DNA of 64,000 nucleotides, from positions 24,158 to 88,157 of the IMG/VR virus record IMGVR_UViG_3300005253_002057. One strand, given 5' to 3'. Source of the stretch: a virus. Shown here piece after piece: positions 1 through 7,982 of the stretch. The notes beneath the pieces are model-generated. The model saw only the letters and a list, made by a program, of their open reading frames with translations, was not told the origin of the DNA and did not search any database. Numbering within the stretch: position 1 is the first letter of the stretch; each line of letters starts with the position of its first letter. The position numbers and the translations under genes were made by a program.

Positions 1-2
1 TT

Positions 3-41
3 GTAGTTGCTGCAGCTGTATATGCAAGCTTCACTAAGTGA
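3..41 (+). CDS. 3' end of an upstream gene (partial)
   Basis: Only the last 12 codons, rich in Ala and Val, are inside the window. The TGA stop overlaps the ATG of the next gene, as is usual in this element. Nothing can be said about function. Confidence 0.35.
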   Translation, partial: VVAAAVYASFTK

Positions 42-208
42 TGGATGCACTAATTTATCTTATAGACTTACTTCCCTTTAATCCAGCTGTTTTTCTTATC
101 TTTGGATTTATATTCTTAATAGTAGTAAGGATTTTATTAATTAAGCTAGTAATTGGTATATTCAAATTAGCCATAGGTGTAATAGGGGCTTTCTTTGGTA
201 GAATTTAA
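41..208 (+). CDS. small membrane protein (55 aa)
   Basis: An open frame starting at an ATG that overlaps the stop of the preceding frame. It is almost entirely hydrophobic, with one or two membrane helices rich in Ile, Leu, Val and Phe between about residues 12 and 52 and scattered Arg/Lys. I recognise no family. Small membrane peptides of this sort recur through the window and could be virion membrane proteins or host-envelope modifiers; that is inference. Confidence 0.55.
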   Translation: MDALIYLIDLLPFNPAVFLIFGFIFLIVVRILLIKLVIGIFKLAIGVIGAFFGRI

Positions 209-233
209 TTCTTTAGATACTGCATTTAGGCTA

Positions 234-320
234 CTGGGCACTATATTTAGTTTCCCCCCTGTATTCTTAGGTATTATGTTACTTATTATATTCTTTGCTA
301 TAAGAGGACGAACTAGTTAA
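234..320 (+). CDS. possible small membrane peptide, start unclear
   Basis: The frame is open from about base 204 to the TAA at 318-320 and encodes a hydrophobic segment of about 25 residues followed by a short Arg-containing tail. No good start codon precedes the hydrophobic segment; the CTG used here is a guess, and the first ATG (276) would leave 14 residues. It may be translationally coupled to the preceding gene, or not be a gene. Confidence 0.25.
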   Translation: MGTIFSFPPVFLGIMLLIIFFAIRGRTS

Positions 321-330
321 GGCTGTGAAC

Positions 331-359
331 TTGACATTTATACCACATTCATATACAAT
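331..359 (+). promoter_or_regulatory. sigma70-type promoter
   Basis: TTGACA at 331-336, a 17-bp spacer and TACAAT at 354-359. Transcription would begin near 366, giving a leader of about 20 nt with a GGAG at 378-381 before the ATG at 388. It probably drives the replication and DNA-modification operon. Confidence 0.75.
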
Positions 360-387
360 GTATGGACAGTCGAAATTGGAGAAATAG

Positions 388-1425
388 ATGACCAGCCCTG
401 CACCAAAGCCTCCCGCTATCAAAAAGGCCCCAGCAAAAGCAACTTCCCTGGAAGAACTCATAACCCCCAATGATGAAGTGGAGTTTGCCCCTCGTTTACT
501 TATGGCTAACTTTGGAGGCCCTGGCTCTTTCAAAACTAGAATATTTGCTACGGCTTGTGAAGTAGAAGAAACCTCCCCCCTCCTTTATATCCCCTATGAA
601 CCTATACCTACTAGCATTCCAGATTTACTTGCAAGAGATGACTTTGATGTTCTTGAGCCAAGATTAAAGGCTGGTACTAAGAGTCTCTATAAATTTACTA
701 TAGAGGATATACTTCCTTTAATTGCGAAGTCTCAAGGAAAGTATAGAGCTTACTTCTTTGATGGTGTCTGCTCCTTAATGATGGACAGTGCTTTTGCTGA
801 TGCTAGAAGAGAATGTCATATAGCTGATTTATCTGCAGCATCTAGAAATTCAAAGCCCCCCACTCATTCTGAGGACTATCCTTGTAGACAGTGCTATAAC
901 AGACTTGTTCTTAAGGCTCAGATATTTATTTCTGGGATACGAGATTTATGGAAGTCAAATCCTGATGGTGCTGCACACATACTTATGTCCTTTAGAGAGA
1001 AGAACCATCAGACTGTTGAAGGAAAGGGCGACGCAGCTATTACTATAAGTACCTTCAAGGCTGATCTCCCAGCAGCTACTCTGAGAATGATGACTCATGA
1101 TATTCAGACATACTTTAGATTACAGTCAAGCTGGGGACCTGTTAAAGATGAGAAAGGGCAGCCTGTAAGGGGGGAAGGTGGAAGAGGCTTTGTGAGTGAT
1201 TATAGACTTAATATTACTGCTGCTAGAAGTGATGCAGTTGATGCAAGGGATAACTCAGGAAAACTTAAAGGGGCTGTTAATCTAGGAGGAAGGGATATAC
1301 ACTTCTTCGAGATATATAATAGAATGTATCCAGGACAAGGAACTAGAAAAGTAAAGGCAGAAGGGTTTGAGTTTTCAGTATTAGAAGAACCTGACTCAAA
1401 GGATAAGGCTGAGGCTACAGTTTAA
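388..1425 (+). CDS. RecA/Sak4-like P-loop ATPase
   Basis: A 345-residue NTPase. A Walker A motif GGPGSFKT lies at residues 43-50, and a Walker B-like strand AYFFDG ends at residue 126. A Cys pair (C166, C169) lies between them and the C-terminal half, which contains a long Lys/Arg-rich insert. Size and layout fit phage Sak4-like or RecA-fold ATPases that work in single-strand annealing or recombination-dependent replication. It is the first gene after a promoter and sits before a probable ssDNA-binding protein, which supports that role. Assignment beyond P-loop ATPase is inference from context. Confidence 0.6.
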   Translation: MTSPAPKPPAIKKAPAKATSLEELITPNDEVEFAPRLLMANFGGPGSFKTRIFATACEVEETSPLLYIPYEPIPTSIPDLLARDDFDVLEPRLKAGTKSLYKFTIEDILPLIAKSQGKYRAYFFDGVCSLMMDSAFADARRECHIADLSAASRNSKPPTHSEDYPCRQCYNRLVLKAQIFISGIRDLWKSNPDGAAHILMSFREKNHQTVEGKGDAAITISTFKADLPAATLRMMTHDIQTYFRLQSSWGPVKDEKGQPVRGEGGRGFVSDYRLNITAARSDAVDARDNSGKLKGAVNLGGRDIHFFEIYNRMYPGQGTRKVKAEGFEFSVLEEPDSKDKAEATV

Positions 1426-1452
1426 CCCCAAGAATTGTTACAAGGAGGTAAC

Positions 1453-1875
1453 ATGCTTTCACGAGACCAGATGAAAGGACTTCCCCCAATACCTCAGGGG
1501 GAACATAGGTTCACAGTTTTGAGGGCTCAGAAAAGGCCCTCTTCCACAGGAAATCCCTCAGTTGAGGTAATCTTGGCTGTACCAGAGGACACGGAGACTC
1601 TAGGTCCAGAGTTCGTAGCAAGGGATACAAAGGTTACACTCTCACTTCAGGAGCAGGCGGCTTTCACCTTCGGAAACTTCGTAGCAGCAGTGAGTGGCTA
1701 TGCCACTGTTGACGAGTACTTCGACGGAGAAGATATCGAGGACTTCGATGCTAGCGCCTGGGATCCTGAGCCAGTAGTAGGTATGCAGATCATCGGGGTG
1801 GTCTCGCATCAGCTCTTCCAGGGTAGGACGACTCACCAGATCAGAGTCTTTAAGCCTGTCCCTGTCCCCGCCTAA
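1453..1875 (+). CDS. possible single-strand DNA-binding / DUF669-like protein
   Basis: A 140-residue protein. The ATG at 1453 is preceded by AAGGAGG at 1442-1448, so I prefer it over the upstream in-frame TTG at 1435. The sequence is rich in beta-strand residues, begins with a basic strand pattern (EHRFTVLRAQKRP) and has an acidic stretch around residues 90-108. This resembles phage OB-fold-like proteins encoded beside Sak-type ATPases, but similarity is not strong enough to name. Its codon use is richer in CTC, TTC and GAG than its neighbours. Confidence 0.45.
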   Translation: MLSRDQMKGLPPIPQGEHRFTVLRAQKRPSSTGNPSVEVILAVPEDTETLGPEFVARDTKVTLSLQEQAAFTFGNFVAAVSGYATVDEYFDGEDIEDFDASAWDPEPVVGMQIIGVVSHQLFQGRTTHQIRVFKPVPVPA

Positions 1876-1931
1876 AGTTTAACACCGGTGCTGTAGCCTC
1901 AGCCCTATCTTTTGATTTAGGATAAAATTAA

Positions 1932-2648
1932 GTGAAAAGTCTTGTAATGTTAAGTGGAGGACTAGATTCAAGTACTAGTCTTGCTCGAGCTATTAGTCTT
2001 GGAGATAAGTGTGAAGCACTTTTTATTGACTATGGACAGCGCTCCTTAGTTGAGTATGAGTCTGCTGAGCTTATAGCTGAATACTATAAAGTAAGACTTG
2101 TTCCTGTAGAGTGCAGAGGGATGCTGCTTAAGTCATCTCTTATAAAGTCTGACAGTAATGAACTAAAGGAATTCTCAGTAGATGATGAGTTTACTGCTGA
2201 GGGTGATGCTTATGTACCAGGTAGAAACTTGATGCTAGTAGGTATAGGCTTAGCCTATGCAGAGTCAAGAAAGATGGATAGATTACTACTAGGTATAATG
2301 GGTGTTGAAGAAGAAGATGAAGACGACCCTATCTTAAAAGATCAACACCCTAAGTTTCTAAAAGCAGTTGAACAAGCTGCACTCTTTGCTAAAGATCCAG
2401 TTAAAGTAGATAGTTTATTACTTGATCTTACTTGGAGAAGGCAAGTTATAACTTTAGCAGCTGAACTAAAAGTTCCTCTAGGTTATACTTATTCTTGTTA
2501 CTGGGGAAAGCTAGCACACTGTGGTACTTGTGAGGCATGTGTAATTAGAATTTTATCTTTTAAGAGGGCTGGATATAAAGATCCATCCAGATACTCAGAA
2601 GAACAGGAATGGGAAGGATGTAAAGAATGGCCAATAGAGCTACAGTAA
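1932..2648 (+). CDS. queC: QueC, 7-cyano-7-deazaguanine (preQ0) synthase
   Basis: Converts 7-carboxy-7-deazaguanine to preQ0 using ATP and ammonia. At 238 residues it has the usual length. The PP-loop SGGLDSST spans residues 8-15, and the structural zinc site is complete: C189, C197, C200 and C203 (in CGTCEAC). An AT-rich TAAAAT hexamer lies just before the GTG start, so a local promoter with almost no leader is possible but its -35 is poor. It overlaps queD by 22 bases. With queD, queE, folE and a DpdA-like gene it forms a pathway for deazaguanine DNA modification. Confidence 0.95.
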   Translation: MKSLVMLSGGLDSSTSLARAISLGDKCEALFIDYGQRSLVEYESAELIAEYYKVRLVPVECRGMLLKSSLIKSDSNELKEFSVDDEFTAEGDAYVPGRNLMLVGIGLAYAESRKMDRLLLGIMGVEEEDEDDPILKDQHPKFLKAVEQAALFAKDPVKVDSLLLDLTWRRQVITLAAELKVPLGYTYSCYWGKLAHCGTCEACVIRILSFKRAGYKDPSRYSEEQEWEGCKEWPIELQ

Positions 2649-3067
2649 GTTATAGCTGGGAATTCTCAGCAGCTCATAGACTGATGAATCACCCTGGTAA
2701 GTGTAAGAGACTTCATGGTCATAACTATTATGTCACCATAGAAGTAGAAGGAGCTATGGATAGAGAAACTGGAATGGTGATTGACTTCTCTATACTTAAA
2801 GACGCATCCAGGCATGTAGACGAGATTATGGATCATATGACTCTTCTACAAAGTACAGATCCTGTAGCAGAAGCCCTTGCTACTATTCAGCTAGAGGGAG
2901 ATATAGTCTTCTTTTCAGTTCCTCCTACAGTCGAGGCTATATGTGTACTAGTAGGAGAAGAGATTAAAATTGCCTTATCTAAGTACTCCCCTGCAACTAC
3001 TTATCCTCGACTTACTAAGGTCATTATAAAGGAAACAGAGACTGGAGTAGCAAGCATAACATTATGA
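2627..3067 (+). CDS. queD: QueD, 6-carboxy-5,6,7,8-tetrahydropterin synthase
   Basis: Makes 6-carboxytetrahydropterin from dihydroneopterin triphosphate, the second step to preQ0. The 146-residue sequence carries the family signature: SAAH with zinc ligand H17, catalytic C26 and the HGH pair (H30, H32), then TGMVIDFS at residues 48-55. The start overlaps the end of queC, and the stop overlaps the lipoprotein start (ATGA), implying translational coupling. Confidence 0.95.
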   Translation: MANRATVSYSWEFSAAHRLMNHPGKCKRLHGHNYYVTIEVEGAMDRETGMVIDFSILKDASRHVDEIMDHMTLLQSTDPVAEALATIQLEGDIVFFSVPPTVEAICVLVGEEIKIALSKYSPATTYPRLTKVIIKETETGVASITL

Positions 3068-4404
3068 GTTTAACAAGAACAAGATTAACATTTCTTATGG
3101 TTTTCGGTGTTCTCAGTCTAGTATTACTTACTGCATGTACTACTGATGCTAGTAGAATTCGTGAGGCTAATAAAGCCTTTCGAGGGATAACAATTCCTGT
3201 TATTTCTACCCCTTCTATTCCTACCCCTTTTATTGTACCTTCTACTGGATCCTCATATGTTGAAGCTTATCCTGTATTTGACAATCCTCAGTTTCCGACT
3301 ATAGCTCCTTCAACCTCTATTCCTATTCCTACATCTTCCCCTACTAGTATTCCTACATCTTCTCCTACCAGCATCCCTACACCTTTCCCTACTTCTACTA
3401 GTGTTCCTACTTTAACTCCGCCTACAGCTACTTCAGTTCCTTCTACACCTACACCTCCTCCTATAGAAGCGGATATATCTGCTACTAGTTTGGAGGATGG
3501 AGACTGTGCTCGTAGTAACTTTACTGATGATGAAATACTTAGTGGTAATACTGTTAAGTTTTATGACTTCGTGCTTCTACCGTGTGACGGTCCTTGGCAA
3601 TTTCGAGTAGTTTCGTCGTTTCTAGTAGAATTAGATGCTGGTTATATTGGTTATCCGAGCGACGAGAAGTTTATGAGTCTAGCCCAGGATAACTGCAAGC
3701 GTACGTATACGCTTCCCTTTTTCCCATTGTTTGAGAGCTGGAGGCTTGGTGATAGAACAGTTCATTGTATACAGATGGATATGGGTATAGCTCATTCTGA
3801 CTTTGCTAGACTAGATAATATTATTGACCCCTACTTAGTTAAAGTAGAAGAATGCTTTAATGAGCTAGATGAGGGACTGGCTTATGAAATTCTATCGTGT
3901 GCTGGAGAATGGCAGTATCGTATAGTAGAAATTATAAGTCTAGCCTTGCTAGAAGAATTTCCAGGTGATGAGTATATTTGGACCAGAACACTTCAAGACT
4001 GTGATCGAAGAAGTTCTATGTATTTTCTTCCTACCCACGAGACTTGGATAGATGAGGGTGCTCGTCTTATCTATTGTGCTCAGGGAGGGCAAGGTCTAAG
4101 TGGCTATAGCCTGGAGCGAATAGATCGTATTGTTGGCGAGTATAAGCTTAATGCTGGAGAGTGCTATAATGAGGATACCAGCTATGCTTCTCCCTTAGTT
4201 GAAATAGTAGCGTGTGATGGCCCTTGGGAATATAAAATTCTAGATAGGCTTATACTAGATAGAGATGGACTGTATCCGGAAGATTTATACTTTGATACTG
4301 AAGTATTTAATCGTTGTAACCGTTTCTATGACTACTCTTTGTCCCCTACTCAAGAACGCTGGGAAGCAGGAATTAAGTATATTCTATGTATTCAAGAAAG
4401 ATAA
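3064..4404 (+). CDS. secreted lipoprotein with Ser/Thr/Pro stalk and three septum_form-like repeats
   Basis: A 446-residue surface lipoprotein. The signal peptide (about residues 1-24) ends in the lipobox LLTAC. It is followed by a low-complexity stalk of Ser, Thr, Pro and Ile (about residues 42-135) with SPTSIPTS repeats. Three Cys-containing repeats of roughly 90-100 residues follow, each with the pattern C-x-CDGPWQ/E-x-C-x-P-x-ESW-x-G-x-C. This resembles the septum_form domain of Actinobacteria and Chloroflexota. It lies between queD and queE in the same transcript, although it has no obvious link to deazaguanine synthesis. It may modify the host surface, for example in superinfection exclusion; that is inference. 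Confidence 0.7.
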   Translation: MSLTRTRLTFLMVFGVLSLVLLTACTTDASRIREANKAFRGITIPVISTPSIPTPFIVPSTGSSYVEAYPVFDNPQFPTIAPSTSIPIPTSSPTSIPTSSPTSIPTPFPTSTSVPTLTPPTATSVPSTPTPPPIEADISATSLEDGDCARSNFTDDEILSGNTVKFYDFVLLPCDGPWQFRVVSSFLVELDAGYIGYPSDEKFMSLAQDNCKRTYTLPFFPLFESWRLGDRTVHCIQMDMGIAHSDFARLDNIIDPYLVKVEECFNELDEGLAYEILSCAGEWQYRIVEIISLALLEEFPGDEYIWTRTLQDCDRRSSMYFLPTHETWIDEGARLIYCAQGGQGLSGYSLERIDRIVGEYKLNAGECYNEDTSYASPLVEIVACDGPWEYKILDRLILDRDGLYPEDLYFDTEVFNRCNRFYDYSLSPTQERWEAGIKYILCIQER

Positions 4405-4408
4405 CGCT

Positions 4409-5086
4409 ATGACTCTTATAGACACTGAGATTAAGGTAAGCGAGTTATTTACTTCTATACAAGGGGAAGGTAACTATGCTGGCTTTCCTACAACTTTTAT
4501 TCGATTATTTGGGTGTCCTCTTCGCTGTTCTTGGTGTGATAGCAAATATACTTGGGATAATAAAAGTAGATGGGAGCTATATTCTTTACAGGATATACTA
4601 AGGTATACACTCAGACAAAAGTCTAAATATGTATGCTTAACTGGTGGTGAGCCACTAGCAGACTATAATCTAGAACCTAGTAGATTAATTTGTGAAAGAA
4701 TTAGTCCGCACCGCAGTATTTCTGTAGAAACTTCTGGCTGCTTCATGTTACCTGGGTGGAGAAACTTGGTAGAGAGCTGGGTCTGGGATGTTAAACTTCC
4801 TGGGTCTGGTATGTTTGAAGAGAATGAATTAGATGAATTATCTAAGCTAGGTTTTAAGGATCAAGTTAAATTTATAGTAAAGGATTCCACTGACTTTGAG
4901 CAGGCTCTAGCTATATACAAAGAGTATAAGCTATCTTCAGTTAGTGGCTTGACAATACTATGGGCTCCGGTATATAATGAGTTAGATTTAAAGTGGTTTG
5001 CAGCTAAAGTGATTGCCCTGGGAGAAAATAATAGATTAAGCATACAAGTTCACAAATTAATTTGGAGAGAGAAAAGGGGAAAGTAA
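4409..5086 (+). CDS. queE: QueE, 7-carboxy-7-deazaguanine synthase (radical SAM)
   Basis: Rearranges 6-carboxytetrahydropterin to 7-carboxy-7-deazaguanine. I chose the ATG at 4409, directly after the lipoprotein stop, giving 225 residues, normal for QueE. The radical-SAM cluster motif CxxxCxxC is visible as GCPLRCSWC (C36, C40, C43), preceded by FTSIQGEG and followed by GGEPL at residues 79-83. All three steps after FolE are therefore present in this operon. Confidence 0.95.
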   Translation: MTLIDTEIKVSELFTSIQGEGNYAGFPTTFIRLFGCPLRCSWCDSKYTWDNKSRWELYSLQDILRYTLRQKSKYVCLTGGEPLADYNLEPSRLICERISPHRSISVETSGCFMLPGWRNLVESWVWDVKLPGSGMFEENELDELSKLGFKDQVKFIVKDSTDFEQALAIYKEYKLSSVSGLTILWAPVYNELDLKWFAAKVIALGENNRLSIQVHKLIWREKRGK

Positions 5087-5313
5087 TGTTAAGTTTGCTT
5101 CCAGTAGTAAGTTTTATAGGCTGGACAGTTATAGCCATAGCTGCAGTCTATACCTGGGGGAGAATGGTATCCAGACGTAGAAGGAATCCAGACTACGTAG
5201 AGTCTCTTAAAGCAGCTGGACAGTACCAGAGATATAAGCTAGGTCTATTCTTCGCCTTTATGCTGATGATGGTTGCGCTTGTATTTGCTGCAATCTCTTT
5301 ATCGTTCGTCTAG
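5086..5313 (+). CDS. small two-helix membrane protein (75 aa)
   Basis: The ATG at 5086 overlaps the queE stop (TAATG) and is preceded by a purine-rich AAGGGGAAAG. Two membrane helices (about residues 4-24 and 52-74) flank a basic loop with SRRRRNP. I recognise no family. Its place between queE and folE does not imply a role in deazaguanine synthesis. Confidence 0.65.
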   Translation: MLSLLPVVSFIGWTVIAIAAVYTWGRMVSRRRRNPDYVESLKAAGQYQRYKLGLFFAFMLMMVALVFAAISLSFV

Positions 5314-5362
5314 CCCTTGAGGGAGAAGTTAACTAGTTGGACCTGGTGGCGTGCATGGCTTA

Positions 5363-5408
5363 AACGCCAGCTTTCTTTCAAGGCTGGCGTTGAGGCCTTT
5401 TTAGCCTC
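5363..5408 (+). terminator. tandem hairpins, possible terminator or attenuator
   Basis: A perfect 9-bp stem, AACGCCAGC (5363-5371) with GCTGGCGTT (5383-5391), is followed at once by GAGGC (5392-5396) with GCCTC (5404-5408), whose loop contains a T run. They follow the stop at 5313 by about 50 bases. They argue against reading a long gene through this stretch and could limit transcription into folE. Confidence 0.45.
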
Positions 5409-5442
5409 CTTTGTCAAGGTTAGAACTAGACAAGAAAGAGGA

Positions 5443-5553
5443 ATGAATAAAATAACCAAGGCATCTAAGATGTACTTAGGGATAGGACGTAGGGCTGAAA
5501 GGAGAAGGCTTGCTAGAAGAGGGCAAAGTAATAGAGGCACAGATAAAAAATGA
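5443..5553 (+). CDS. small basic peptide (36 aa)
   Basis: The ATG at 5443 is preceded by AAGAGG. The product is strongly basic, with RRAERRRLARRGQ near the C terminus, and overlaps the folE start by 44 bases in another frame. An in-frame TTG at 5317 would extend it through the tandem hairpins, which I consider less likely. It may be a nucleic-acid-binding peptide or only a leader for folE. Confidence 0.35.
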   Translation: MNKITKASKMYLGIGRRAERRRLARRGQSNRGTDKK

Positions 5554-6133
5554 GCAATTTGCTGATAGCTATGAGAAAATAAAAAGCTCTGTTCAAGGAC
5601 AATTAACTATAATGGGCTATGACTTAGCTAGTGATGGTCTAGTTGATACTCCTGATAGAGTTGCTAGAATGTTCTTTAGTGAGCTTTTTGTCACCGATAT
5701 AGATCTGAAAGACGTGTTATCTGTTACCTTTGACGAAGGTGATAGAGAAGGGACAGATGACTTAGTTGCTATGTCTAACATAAAGTTTAGTTCCTGGTGT
5801 GAACATCATATGCTACCTTTCTGGGGCGAAGCCTTTATAGCTTATGTTCCTAGGGAAAGGGTAGTAGGAATATCTAAGTTAGTTAGACTGGTAAGAGCTG
5901 CAGCTAGAGGGCTTAATATACAAGAGAGGATAACTCATAACGTAGCTGACTGCCTGGATGAGTACTTATCGGCTAAAGGAGTCTTGGTGGTTACAAGAGC
6001 AGTCCACTCCTGTATGATAGTTAGAGGAGTCAAGGGCTTTTCTGAGCAGCTTACTGTTTCTGCAGTTAAAGGACTTATGAAAGATTCTGGCACATTAAGA
6101 AGTGAGGCCCTTAGTTTATTAGGCTTGGCTTAA
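5510..6133 (+). CDS. folE: FolE, GTP cyclohydrolase I
   Basis: Converts GTP to dihydroneopterin triphosphate, the entry point for the preQ0 pathway. The 207-residue protein has the type I signature: WCEHH with zinc ligands C97 and H99, GISKLVR at 120-126, the IQER motif ending at 140, and H166/C168 in the HSCM segment. QueF is excluded by these motifs. The TTG start follows GGAGAAGG. The gene stands just before the nuclease, dpdA-like and polymerase genes. Confidence 0.92.
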   Translation: MLEEGKVIEAQIKNEQFADSYEKIKSSVQGQLTIMGYDLASDGLVDTPDRVARMFFSELFVTDIDLKDVLSVTFDEGDREGTDDLVAMSNIKFSSWCEHHMLPFWGEAFIAYVPRERVVGISKLVRLVRAAARGLNIQERITHNVADCLDEYLSAKGVLVVTRAVHSCMIVRGVKGFSEQLTVSAVKGLMKDSGTLRSEALSLLGLA

Positions 6134-6135
6134 AC

Positions 6136-7152
6136 ATGGGCAGTATAGCAATAGCTACTAAAGAAAGGTTAATAGAAAAGCGGAAATCTTATAGATCAAG
6201 AAATCCTACTTCTTCCATAATATCTAGATGTGAGCGGTACATATGGTATAACATAACTGGCGCAACTCTTTATGGATGGCAGACTTTAGAACAGATGCTT
6301 ATTCTTAAAGAGGCTAAAGAAGTTCATGAAGACCATATGGTTGAAGTACTTAATGAGGCTGGATACCGTGTACATTCTAGAGAGGCTATATTAAAAAGAA
6401 CTGGCTCACGCTGGGATGGGCTTATCTTCTTTCAGAAGCAAGATTGGTTATTAGAGCTGAAGGCGTTAGGAGAATGGGCATTTACTCGTCTTAGAGAAAT
6501 GGGGCTAGAAAAAGGCTTTCCCCATTACTATGACCAGATACAAGATATGTTGCGCGAAGCCCCTTACTTACCTGGGGGAATACTTTTTGTTAAGCAAGTT
6601 TATCCTCCAGATTTTGAAGATGTTATAGTAAGACATGATCTTGATAGACAAGAAATTTTAGAAGAGAAAAGACAGAGAATTAAAGAATACTTAGCCCTAG
6701 AAGAGTCTCCCCCACGACCTTATAGTTATACTTCTTCTGAATGTCAAACTTGCCCAGCTATGTACACTTGCTGGGGTTCTATAGCCCAGACTGACGAAGG
6801 GGCAAAAATACTCACTCCTGGACTAGAACGTGAGGGTTCTGTTATAATGTCCGAGGAGGACAGAGGGGCTTTGAAGCAGCTAAGTGATGATTATATTCTT
6901 TACAAGGCACACGTATTCAAAGCTGAGAGTATGGAAAAGTCTATAAATGATAGAGTTATGGAGCTGCTGGAGAAATACTCATATAGAAGATTAAAGGGTT
7001 ATGGCTTCAGAGCCACCTTTAGTGCTAATGCTACTAAGACTAGGATAGATTATGCAAGACTTAAGCATGTAGTTAGTCCTAGATCACTAAAACTTACCAC
7101 TAGACTAGAGCCTAGTACTCGTTTAACAAAAGGACATGAGGTCTTTAAGTGA
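6136..7152 (+). CDS. Cas4-like PD-(D/E)XK nuclease with Fe-S cysteines
   Basis: A 338-residue nuclease of the RecB/Cas4 type. The catalytic core shows D94 (RWDGLI) and E107-x-K109 (LLELKAL). A Gln-Tyr-like motif (YYDQIQDM, about 131-138) follows. One N-terminal cysteine (C32) plus a C-terminal trio (C203, C206, C212 in CQTCPAMYTC) match the four-Cys cluster of Cas4 and AddB. No CRISPR array or cas1 is present, so a role in replication or recombination end processing is likely. The stop overlaps the next gene's GTG. Confidence 0.75.
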   Translation: MGSIAIATKERLIEKRKSYRSRNPTSSIISRCERYIWYNITGATLYGWQTLEQMLILKEAKEVHEDHMVEVLNEAGYRVHSREAILKRTGSRWDGLIFFQKQDWLLELKALGEWAFTRLREMGLEKGFPHYYDQIQDMLREAPYLPGGILFVKQVYPPDFEDVIVRHDLDRQEILEEKRQRIKEYLALEESPPRPYSYTSSECQTCPAMYTCWGSIAQTDEGAKILTPGLEREGSVIMSEEDRGALKQLSDDYILYKAHVFKAESMEKSINDRVMELLEKYSYRRLKGYGFRATFSANATKTRIDYARLKHVVSPRSLKLTTRLEPSTRLTKGHEVFK

Positions 7153-7979
7153 AAATTTGCATTATTAGTCCCATAGACTATCTAGAAGAGCTAAGTGTAC
7201 ATACTAATAGTCAGATGATGTTAGCCCATCTAGTGCTCAAGAGTCTTAAGTATAGAAACTTCTATAGGGCTATGGTCGAGCGTGGTGACTTCATAATGAT
7301 GGATAATAGCTTTCATGAGCTAAGAGAAGCCTTGCCTACTCTTGAGTTAGTTAAGGCAGTTGAATCCATAGGTAGAGTTGATGTAATGGTAGCCCCAGAT
7401 GTGTGGCCTAAGAGAACTGAAACAGAAATTCTCACTAAGATGTTTCTTGATGAGCCAAGAGTGCAAAGGCTTAGGTCAGAAGGTACAAGAATAATGTATG
7501 TAGCTCATGGAGGAACTATTGAAGCATTTAGCCTAGCTGCTCATTTTTGTAAGGCTCAAGACCTTGATTACATAGGTCTTAGTAGCGAGAATGCTAGTAG
7601 TGGGGGCTTATCCAGAGCAGAAGCTACTAGAGCTATATTAAAAGAAGGCTTTGAGGGAGATATACACTGGTTAGGTATAGGACAACCAGTTATGGCAGTT
7701 ATACAGGCTGCTTGTTCTGTAGGAGTGGCTAGTATAGATGGCTCTTCTCCTATAAAGATAGCAACCAGGGGATATCCTTTTGACTTCAGAGGCTCAGTAA
7801 AACCTACAATGGATTTAGAACAAGGTGAGTATACTGAGAGTATGATTATTAGATCAAAGGTTATTATCTCTCAGATGAAACAGATAGTTCTAGCTAAAGG
7901 TATTAGTAGTAAGGCTCAAACTGAGCATGAAAAAGTACTTAATAATCCTAGCCAGTGTGGAAGAGGAGATCCTCATTAA
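7149..7979 (+). CDS. dpdA: DpdA-like 7-deazaguanine DNA transglycosylase
   Basis: A 276-residue protein of the TGT/DpdA superfamily, which swaps guanine in DNA for preQ0 or a derivative. The fold is indicated by MMDNSFHEL (D52), VAPDV (D84), HGG at 120-122, IGLSSENAS, WLGIGQP and ASIDGSSP (D197), in the order seen in phage DpdA proteins. It follows queC, queD, queE and folE, which supply preQ0, so insertion into viral DNA is the natural reading. No QueF is visible, so the mark may be dPreQ0 or an amidated form. The family is firm; the exact base product is not. Confidence 0.78.
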   Translation: MKICIISPIDYLEELSVHTNSQMMLAHLVLKSLKYRNFYRAMVERGDFIMMDNSFHELREALPTLELVKAVESIGRVDVMVAPDVWPKRTETEILTKMFLDEPRVQRLRSEGTRIMYVAHGGTIEAFSLAAHFCKAQDLDYIGLSSENASSGGLSRAEATRAILKEGFEGDIHWLGIGQPVMAVIQAACSVGVASIDGSSPIKIATRGYPFDFRGSVKPTMDLEQGEYTESMIIRSKVIISQMKQIVLAKGISSKAQTEHEKVLNNPSQCGRGDPH

Positions 7980-7982
7980 GTA

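Noticed and set aside
3190-3470. A tandem DNA repeat array
   Set aside because: The repetition reflects Ser/Thr/Pro codons in the lipoprotein stalk and is imperfect; it is better described as a protein feature.
5317-5553. A 78-residue gene starting at TTG 5317
   Set aside because: It would run through two tandem hairpins and has no ribosome site; the ATG at 5443 with AAGAGG is a better start for a shorter basic peptide.
5510-6133. QueF (preQ0 reductase) as identity of this gene
   Set aside because: The WCEHH, SKL and QER motifs are those of GTP cyclohydrolase I, and QueF's Glu-Ser-Lys-Leu region is absent.
6136-7152. Cas4 as evidence for a CRISPR system
   Set aside because: No repeats with regular spacers, cas1 or cas2 are present; similar Fe-S nucleases are common in phages.
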